Positions 56,033 through 64,000 of a stretch of 64,000 nt of DNA are shown here, in pieces. Below the pieces are notes generated by a model, which was not told the DNA's origin, did not search any database, and saw only the letters and a list, made by a program, of their open reading frames with translations. Within the stretch, counting starts at the first letter, position 1; each line of letters begins with the position of its first letter. A program made the translations under genes and the position numbers. Source of the stretch: Gigantopelta aegis (lineage: Eukaryota > Mollusca > Gastropoda > Neomphalida > Peltospiridae); the NCBI RefSeq assembly GCF_016097555.1, contig NC_054703.1:34904755-34968754 (forward strand). Reading direction: 5' to 3'.

Positions 56033-56178
56033 ACCTTTTTAGAGGGTATTTTGCCGTTTCAAAGTCACAGATTCAGGTTTAACTCAATTGTAACTTTATC
56101 CAAATGTGTTACAGGTTTGTAGATTACCAAAACTTGGTGTGCATTTTCATGGGATTAAACTGAGGCATGTGCCTTTAA
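56033..56178. mobile_element. M2 MITE, right half
   Basis: TTTTTAGAGGGTATTTTGCC to GATTAAACTGAGGCATGTGC and CTTTAA; only the right half is present, diverged. Confidence 0.7.
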
Positions 56179-56334
56179 GCATGCTGACAAAATCATGACA
56201 TGTTGGCAACAACTGGATGTTAAAGATGATATTGTTCAAATCGGAAAAATATGCATAAAATGCGTTTGAAAGGGGGGGGGGGGGGGGGGGAAACACACAC
56301 CACAATTTGGCAAAGTCAAGAAAGACGGGGAGGT

Positions 56335-56465
56335 CAGATCAGGTCAGGTCAGGTCAGGTCAGAGTATTTAACGTGCAAATTCAGAACAAGCTATTGTAGT
56401 GCACGCCTGTCCTGTACAAGGGATGGGATGGGTTGAAGGGGTGACCGCCTGCACTGGCTGGTAAG
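56335..56465. repeat. R3 repeat with short (GGTCA)n
   Basis: Five GGTCA-type pentamers, then AAGCTATTGTAGTGCACGCC and CCGCCTGCACTGGCTGG. About 20 G at 56,272-56,290 precede it. Confidence 0.7.
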
Positions 56466-56969
56466 ACGGGGAAAGAAACGGTTGTTTTTATAAGGAGACA
56501 AGTTTAGGGAACGCATGTGCAAAAACGATTTTAGTGTGTAGTTGCAATAAACACCAAGGTTTTTTATTTATTTATTTATTTATTTATTTTTTTGCATAAA
56601 ACTATTCTCTTTTTTTTCCGATTTGAACAAAATCCTCTTTCAGTTACAGTTGTTACCAATATCTCATTTGTCCGTATACTCTCTCTATAAATTTTACATT
56701 CCTATAAGAAAATATGCAGTGAAATAGCCATTGCGTTATTTATGCCCCTCAGTATATTATAACAGCTGAAATGACTGGCCAGCATTTCTCCGATTCCACA
56801 CAACCATTCCCCGTGGAATTTAAATCGACCGTCTTGTGAACATTAGTTAACGTAGAAAATATGTTTCTTCCCCTGGGACCCAAACCTATATAAACAAGCA
56901 CTGTTGTTAGTGTTAGTGGTGGTGGGAGGGTGCACGGAATTGTGTGTATGTTTATTGTCATATATAGTG

Positions 56970-57128
56970 AAACCCATCTAAACCGGACACCATTGAGACC
57001 AAAACAAATGGCCGGTATTAAGAGGATCCAGTTTAGAGAGGGTAAGTTCTCTCCTGGTTTTTAAAAAAGGGACTCTGTAAAATGTTCGGTTTTTAGGGAA
57101 TTGCGGTTTACATAGGGTCCCGTCTGGT
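56970..57128 (+). mobile_element. pogo/Tc1-like MITE piece (tentative)
   Basis: AGTGAAACCCATCTAAACCG and GACACCATTGAGACC resemble the CAGTGAAACC-TCTAAACCGG ends of pogo-like elements. The internal AATGTTCGGTTTTTAGGG and GCGGTTTACATAGGG fit the complementary end partly. Family call from memory. Confidence 0.5.
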
Positions 57129-57240
57129 ATATACATATATATATATACATACATACATACATACATACATACATACATACATACATACATACATACATAC
57201 ATACATACATACATACATACACACATACATACATATAATA
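57127..57240. repeat. (CATA)n microsatellite
   Basis: TATATA then about 22 CATA units. Confidence 0.95.
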
Positions 57241-57435
57241 TATATAATCCATGTAAAAATGTGTAGTAATTTGTCAGAAAGTCTATACAGCTCTTTAATA
57301 GTAAAACAAATACGAATAAGCGTTGTTATTGAGATTCGGGCAGAAATCAGCTTACCTCCTCCATAAAAATGGAAGCCCGGACTTGTAAGGCCAGTGCTGT
57401 TAGGTATAGAGGAGCCCTAACCGCCCCAACTGGCA

Positions 57436-57545
57436 TTTCCAGGCGCGTGTGCAGGGAATTGTTGGTGTGTGTGTGTGTGTGGGGGGGGGGGGGGGGTCTA
57501 GACTATACCAAGCGAAGTTTTTAGGGGGTCGGGGCATGCTCCCAT
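57436..57545. repeat. dispersed G-run repeat R2, second copy
   Basis: TTCCAGGCGCGTGTGCAGGG, a GT run and a 17-G run, TAGACTATACCAAGCGAAGT and CGGGGCATGCTCCC, as at 49,495. Confidence 0.65.
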
Positions 57546-58147
57546 TAAAAATACATTAAATATATAAAAAAGAAAATTCGTTTCGAGCATTATGTGGGAG
57601 TGTGGAGGAGGGGGGAGGGGGATGGACGACTACCACCACCCCTCCCTGCAGACGCTCCTGCCCTAATTTTCTCCGGGATTGTTGCACGTTGTGGTTTTAA
57701 AAGCAGTTTACAGGTGGTGTACGTAAGAATTGTTTACCGCATGTTAGACACGCAATTTCAACTGACGGGCGCCACTCATCAATCAGCGTGTAAACTCTCG
57801 CGGCCCGGCGTGAACTGACGAGGTTTGTATGGTTGTCAGCAACGCTTTAAATTACTTTACTTTATCTCGCTTGTTAATGGGCAATCTAAAAAAAAGAAAA
57901 AAGAAGAGGGAATCGATAACATTTTTTAAATCGTATATCTGCAGAAGACAGAGTTAAAAAATATGTTTTAATAATATAATAACTGCTTCCACAAGTCGCT
58001 GTGGTTTGTGTCATGTGTTTTACTGTTTTATGATTGCCACTTCCAAGCTCTCTATATCCCCCACCCCCATAATTAATTTCCACGGTTTAATTTTACTTGT
58101 TTGTCACGAATTCATATAAAATTAGGAACGTATGACACTTACAACCA

Positions 58148-58255
58148 CGGGGCGGAATGTAGCCCAGTGGTAAAGTCCGTAAAGAGCTCGCCTGGTGCGC
58201 GATCGATCTGGGATCGATCCCCTTCGGTGAACCCATTGGGCTATTTCCCATTGGT
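58148..58255 (+). mobile_element. SINE, head A only
   Basis: GGGGCGGAATGTAGCCCAGT with a GTCCGTAAAGA insertion, GGATCGATCCCCTTCGG, truncated at GGGCTATTTCCCATT. Confidence 0.8.
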
Positions 58256-58296
58256 GTAGTTAAAACTTTTAAACTTACAACTGTCAGAGTACACCT

Positions 58297-58688
58297 TTAA
58301 AGGAACATTCCTGAGTTTGCTGCAATGTAATATGTTTGCGACTAATAAAATATTTCTACGATTAAACTTACATATTAAATATATTTTCTTGTTTAGAATA
58401 TCAGTGTCTGTATATTCAATGTGTTTCTGGTCATCTTAATATTTGTAAGAAGCCCAAACTAGATTTTGTCTTCAAATAATTTCGTACGTACGACAAAAAC
58501 TATATTTTAGGAAATAAGATGAAATTTAACCTAGTACAAATATTAAAACGATCAGAAACACGTTTAATATACAGCCACTAATATTTTATGCAGAAAAATA
58601 TATTTAATATGTAATTACAATCGTTAAAAAGTCTCTGTTAGTCGATAACATCTTAAAACGTACAGCAAACTCAGGAATGTCCCTTTAA
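58297..58688. mobile_element. M1 MITE, complete
   Basis: TTAAAGGAACATTCCTGAGT to ACTCAGGAATGTCCCTTTAA; same arm order as the copy at 2125. Confidence 0.83.
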
Positions 58689-59489
58689 AACTTGATGAGA
58701 GAAGCATGACATACATGCATTTCCCTTTCAATAACCCAACTACTTCAAGCAGTAGCGCCAAGTCCTTCAAGTGACGTCTGCTAAATTACGCGAATCCTTT
58801 GAAACTCCCTCTCAATGTACTGTGATTATACTCAACACTGATGCGGATGCGCCGTAACCCAAACGCTTGGTACCTGTTTAGTGTTTTCAGTACCGACACA
58901 AATATTTGGCGAGTAGGATGCTTTAAGAGTCGGCCTGACATGTGATGCAGAGTGTGTGTTATTATTGTTTCATTTCAAGTCAAGAAGTCTCGGTCGTTTT
59001 TTTTTTCCTACGGACTCTTGCCAAAGATTTTGTTAACAACGAGTCTGGGTGAGATCGAGACAATTTTCAGCTGATTCCAGTTCGTGTGTGTTTGAAACTC
59101 AAACTATTGAACCTGAATGACAAAACCGTTTTCTATAATCAAAACCGTATCTCTGCTCCAAGCAGAGTCGAAAGGATACTTTAGCAAAGTCGCTTAGAGG
59201 AGAATTGTCACTCCTATGAGATCATCCAGCCTTTTATTTCCGGCCCTATAGGACCATCATATACAAGCCCAACACGACTCCTATTAGATTCTACCATGCT
59301 CTTTTAAGGGCAGAACCCGGGAAAACGATCACCCAATCAGATCCAGCCCTCCGAAGGGCTGCTAGTAGGGGGCAGCTATGGGAGACCAACCAAGACGGCC
59401 CCAATGGGCAAGATTAAAAAAAAGATGTCTATATTTAGACCATGTTAAAATTACTCAAGTAGCTCCTTAAGTAGAACCTTTGTAAAAAG

Positions 59490-59610
59490 CCACGAGCGTA
59501 GGAAGGTGCCATACAGTGATGGGGGGGGGGGGGGCACAATTTTATATTTACACACTTTTACACTATAAAGCAAATATAAAGCAAAATACCCCGGTTTCCT
59601 ACGCCAGTGA
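59490..59610. mobile_element. short inverted-repeat element (GCGTAGGAA ends)
   Basis: GCGTAGGAAGGTGCC at the left and GGTTTCCTACGCC at the right, with a 14-G run inside. A related end (GGCACCTTCCTATGCC) lies near 22,542. Likely MITE. Confidence 0.5.
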
Positions 59611-59892
59611 AAGCGCCAAATTGCTTCATGAAAACTGCGCAAATCTTTACTGTTTCGGGTTTAATGCTGTGGGACATTCACAAATTCCACAGCCACACAA
59701 GAGCCCCCGCCCGCTACCGACCCCGTTCGGGCTGCCATTGCTCTCTTGTACTGGACTTACTTTTAAACCTGATTAACGTGCCTATATCCAAAAGAGGTTC
59801 AGGTACTGGAGTGACGCGGACCGTCCCTTCTCCCACCCTCCCCAAACCCTTTCCTGTCCTGGACCAAGGAGCCGGCGTAAGTGGACAACTGC

Positions 59893-59965
59893 GCCCATGA
59901 CAGGCATGCGCTACAACAGCTTGCTCTGTTTGTACATGTTAAACCCTACGACCTGACCCGACATC
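59893..59965 (-). repeat. R3 repeat, reverse copy
   Basis: GGCATGCGCTACAACAGCTT, CATGTTAAACCCTACGACCT and GACCCGACATCC, the complement of the GGTCA/GTTTTACGTGC family. Confidence 0.65.
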
Positions 59966-59997
59966 CTTTACAGGACGTTACGTCCTTCTTGTGTTGT

Positions 59998-60268
59998 CTC
60001 GGTGTGGGATCGATCCCCGTCGGTGGGCCCATTGGGTTATTTATCGTTCCAGCCAGTGCACCACGTTCCAGCCAGTGCACTGGTATATCAAAGGCCGTGG
60101 TATGTACCACCCTGTCTATGGGATGGTGCATATAAAAGATCACTTGCTGCTAATCGAAAATAGTAGACCATGAAGTGGCGACAGCGGGTTTCCTCTCTCA
60201 ATATCTGTGTGATCCTTAACCATATAAAATGTGTTGAGTGCGTCGTTAAATAAAACATTTCTTTCTTT
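59998..60268 (+). mobile_element. SINE, part of head A with tail 2
   Basis: GTGTGGGATCGATCCCCGTC, the body with a duplicated GTTCCAGCCAGTGCA, and a tail 2 with a short deletion (ACCATATAAAATGTGTTGAG). Confidence 0.85.
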
Positions 60269-60324
60269 GTCTTGCCTTGTCTGTAGGAGGACTGCCACTC
60301 CCAGACAGTTCAATGACTCAACAC

Positions 60325-60326
<2 letters not shown>

Positions 60327-60386
<60 letters not shown>
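60327..60386. repeat. (CA)n microsatellite
   Basis: About 30 CA units. Confidence 0.96.
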
Positions 60387-60388
<2 letters not shown>

Positions 60389-60391
60389 GTC

Positions 60392-60743
60392 AAAATAGTG
60401 TCATCCCCACGGGTAGGGAGATCCTGTTACGGTTTTACCGTATTCTTACCTGTCGCCATGTTTTAATAGTACATAAGATAAAATAGTGTCATCCCCACGG
60501 GTAGGGAGATCCTGTTACGGTTTTACCGTATTCTTACCTGTCGCCATGTTTTAATAGTACATAAGATAAAATAGTGTCATCCCCACGGGTAGGGAGATCC
60601 TGTTACGGTTTTACCGTATTCTTACCTGTCGCCATGTTTTAATAGTACATAAGATAAAATAGTGTCATCCCCACGGGTAGGGAGATCCTGTTACGGTTTT
60701 ACCGTATTCTTACCTGTCGCCATGTTTTAATAGTACATAAGAT
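60392..60743 (+). repeat. 88-bp tandem repeat, 4 perfect copies
   Basis: AAAATAGTGTCATCCCCACG starts at 60392, 60480, 60568 and 60656; the units look identical, giving 352 bp. Confidence 0.95.
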
Positions 60744-61948
60744 AAAATAATGGAGTAGGGACCAGCTTGTGCTCGCTAAAGTCGAGAATAATATTTTTAT
60801 GTGACCTACATTAGCGAGTACAGCTAAAGGATATTCAAGAATGGCGTGGAGCGACAAGAACATCAATGTGGATTATTTATTCTAAATGATTAAATAATAA
60901 AAATTATATTTGAGATCACAGATTTAAATACGTTTTATAAACAAATGAAACATTATACAAATTAAACCCTGAGATATGTATGCTATTTTCTGGAGTAAAA
61001 AAAGTGAGATTCTCAGGGTGGTAACTACCCCCCTGCCCCCACCCCCCAGGAGGGTACGGCCCTGAATAAATAATATATACATAAATAAATAAATAATACA
61101 CAGTCGACCCCACCCTAAAAAAATCACTCCAAAAAACCCCAACAACAAACAAACAAAAAACACAAGCAAAATGGAAAAAAGATAGCTTAATCAATTACGC
61201 TGCAGTTTCCTCTTACACTAGTTTAAACTTTGCTTTAAAAATATTTATGTGAATAACTGAGTTTTTTTGCACAATTTAAGTGGCAGATTTTATTTATGCA
61301 GGTTTGCCAAAATATATAACGGAAGTTTTCACTTACGATGGTTAAAAAACAGTTCGACGTTTTGGAAAATGTATTTTCTTTATACAGTTTTCTTTTATTA
61401 TTATTTTATTTTTATATACATATTAGAAAAAATATATAAATATATAAAAATTTTTTACTGAGAATATTTTTATACGAAACTAATGGCGGTGTTTACGTGT
61501 TTATATAATAAACACGTCTGCTCAAGAACGCTTTTAGGCTAACACGAAAACAGGTCTGGCGTGACGGACATTAACCACGGCATATTCTTCAATTACAAAA
61601 TAAGGTCTGGCCTAATTAACTGTAGACAGATGTGCTACCGGCTGTTTAACCCAAAGCCCTCTGACATTAACCCTAAACATGCTAGTCTCAGATATAAGCC
61701 GTACAGCGCTGGAGGACAATCAGCTTACCGAGACTATTTTTAATTAAAGGTACTCGGTACTCGCACAACAATGTATACTGGGCTACAACTGAAACAAGAA
61801 TATTAATATACTTTTTTATAAATGTATTTAAAATTGATCAGTGTTAATCCTATTAGTTTTGTGTCTGTTAAAGTTAGCAATGCCTTGTGAACATTTTGAG
61901 CCAATTTTGACAGTCTGTACACAAAATTAATTTTATCATAAAAAAGAA

Positions 61949-61969
61949 TATATATATATATATATATAG

Positions 61970-62001
<32 letters not shown>

Positions 62002-62015
62002 TGTATGTATGTATG

Positions 62016-62087
<72 letters not shown>
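61949..62087. repeat. TA / TATG microsatellite
   Basis: TA run, about ten TATG units, then a longer TA run. Confidence 0.95.
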
Positions 62088-62089
<2 letters not shown>

Positions 62090-62134
62090 ACTGTTAGTAG
62101 TTAGTTTTAGAATACTTGTAACGTTTGTTTTGGG

Positions 62135-62430
62135 GTTTTTTTAATTTAACGACACCACTAGAGCACATTGATTAAAAAATTCAGCTATTGGATGTCAAAC
62201 ATTTGGTAATTCTGACATATAGTCTTAGAGAAGAAACCCAATACATCTTCTCATTAGTAGCAAGGGATGTTTAATATGCACCATCTCACAGACATACATG
62301 CACATACCACAGCCTTTGATGTACCAGTCGTAATGCACTGGCTGGAACGAGAAATTTATAGCCAAATGAGCCACCGGCGGGGATCGACCCTACATCTCTT
62401 CACGACTGGGCTACGTACCGCTCCACCCCC
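62135..62430 (-). mobile_element. SINE, tail 1 and head A, reverse
   Basis: TTTAATTTAACGACACCACT to CGGGGATCGACCCTACATCT and GGGCTACGTACCGCTCC; a C run follows. Confidence 0.82.
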
Positions 62431-62971
62431 CCCCCCCCCATCCCCCCGTAGAATAATTATACAACATGAAGGAGATAATCACCACCCATCTGTTGTTGTT
62501 TTTGTTGTTATTTTGTAGGGGTTTGTTTTCTTTTTCTTCTTACTCGGGTTACAACGACCATGTACAAGGTACTGTTTAGAATCTTTCAAACTTTCTTCGG
62601 CTAATTCCGTCTGAAATTTGAAAATCCTCGGCTTACGTCGGATAATTCCGTTTTGAAGTCATTTCACCTTCTCATATTTGGGACTTAGTTGGACTATTTT
62701 GTCAGTTTGTTATTACCAAGCAAGTTCATATGAGCTGAACTAACAAGCAAGCGTAGAATAATTGCTGCGTAAATAGGTGAAAAATGTCATAAATCTGTCA
62801 AGAAAATGTGATGTCCGTCATATTTAGATCTTCAATATGGGAGAATTTGGCTAATGGTCAAACATATGCAATTGCCGAATCAATATCAATTTTGCCAAGA
62901 GAGAGACAGAGACAGACACACACGTGCGCGCGCAAATATAGGGCTACACACATACGGACGCACACATACAC

Positions 62972-63262
<291 letters not shown>

Positions 63263-63554
63263 GGGGGGGGGGGAGACCTAACGAAATAAAATTAATGTGT
63301 CACTGCACTTCTTTTTTTGGTTAGAAGTTAACTATACTGACGTCCAAAAGAAACTTTACATGCATAAAACTTAAATAATTTGATAAATATTGTTGCTAAT
63401 CATAAAGAGCCAATTTAAAACCAACCTTACAAACACTTTCCATGTGTCACTATATCACTAAGTGCTTTGTGACGTTTAGATGTTAAGTGGTAGAGACATC
63501 GTCTGCTAGTGGAATTCTGAGCGGGAAATCATGCTCTACCCCTCTCAACCCCCA

Positions 63555-63749
63555 TTAAAAGGGAGATTCCTCAGTTTGCTGCAATTTTTAAAGATGATAT
63601 TGACTAAGAGACTTTTTAACGATTGTAATTACATATCAAATATAATTTTCTGCATAACATATTAGTGGCTGTATATTAAACGTGTTTCTGATCGTTCTAA
63701 TATTTGTACTAGCGTAAATTTCATTTTATTTCCTAATATAATTATATAC

Positions 63750-63780
<31 letters not shown>

Positions 63781-64000
63781 TGTATGTATGTATGCATATA
63801 TATATATTTGTACGTACGAAATTATTTGAAGACAAAATCCAGTTTGGGCTTCTTACAAATATTAAGACTTCCAGAAACACATTGTATATACAGACACTGA
63901 CATTCTAAACAAAAATATATATTTAAAGACACTTGTCGGGACCCCACGAAACCGATTAAAATGTTCAGGGAATATTATGTAAGTTTAATCGTAGAAATAT
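63555..64000. mobile_element. M1 MITE, running off the window
   Basis: TTAAAAGGGAGATTCCTCAG start, the M1 interior (ATATTAGTGGCTGTATATTA), a (TATG)n microsatellite at the centre (63,744-63,806), then GACAAAATCCAGTTTGGGCT. An unrelated piece (TGTCGGGACCCCACGAAACC) breaks the right arm near 63,930. Confidence 0.78.

Overview
This is a repeat-rich, intron-rich metazoan nuclear window. It very probably comes from a mollusc, most likely a gastropod. That is inferred from the gene content and from the dense tRNA-derived SINEs, whose 'TAGCCCAGTGG ... GGATCGATCCCC' heads I recall from gastropod genomes; it was not checked against a database. Two host protein-coding genes are readable, both on the + strand. 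No real tRNA, rRNA or CRISPR array and no autonomous transposase or reverse transcriptase gene was seen.

Layout. (1) 1-20,859: a complete ten-exon phosphoserine aminotransferase gene (PSAT1). Every splice junction is readable, the spliced CDS is 1,131 nt (376 aa), and the catalytic residues match the human numbering. Its 3' UTR may end at about 20.95 kb or as late as about 24.59 kb. (2) 24.6-44.4 kb: intergenic and gene-poor. It holds SINEs, MITEs, a 690-bp CT tract, a 5.4-kb array of a 90-bp satellite (33.19-38.6 kb), and a 200-N assembly gap (41,467-41,666) flanked by two copies of the same 970 bp. (3) 44,376 to the window end: the first two coding exons of a CELF/Bruno-like RNA-binding protein (CELF3-6 group, closest to CELF4 by eye). 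Exon 1 and the 83-bp exon 2 are 6.6 kb apart, and intron 2 runs off the window.

Repeat vocabulary used below. SINE head A has A box TAGCCCAGTGG and B box GGATCGATCCC. Head B begins CCGGCCTCGGTGGCGTCGTG and carries the B box GGTTCGGATCC. Head C is related to B and is followed by a GTTAGTGAGAG-type body. Head D begins GGCGGGATTTAGCCCAGTCG. Tail 1 ends CTAGTGGTGTCGTTAAACAA. Tail 2 ends GTGCGTCGTTAAATAAAAC. Heads and tails are mixed in different copies. Two TTAA-flanked inverted-repeat MITE families are M1 (TTAAAGGGACATTCCTGAGT) and M2 (TTAAAGGGACATATCCTAGT).

Most interesting observation. Tandem duplications span exon-intron junctions in both genes. PSAT1 exons 3 (7 copies), 5, 7 and 8 each have their 3' end plus the 5' splice site copied into the following intron. 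CELF exon 2 has its 3' splice site plus exon start copied four or five times upstream. One copy (PSAT1 exon 5b, 10,398-10,439) has its own acceptor and donor, is 42 nt long, keeps phase and has no stop, so it is a candidate cassette exon. A second strong observation is that the 90-bp satellite is embedded in, and apparently grew out of, the B-box part of a tRNA-derived SINE.

The two genes are not functionally linked: PSAT1 is cytosolic serine biosynthesis, CELF is splicing and mRNA regulation.
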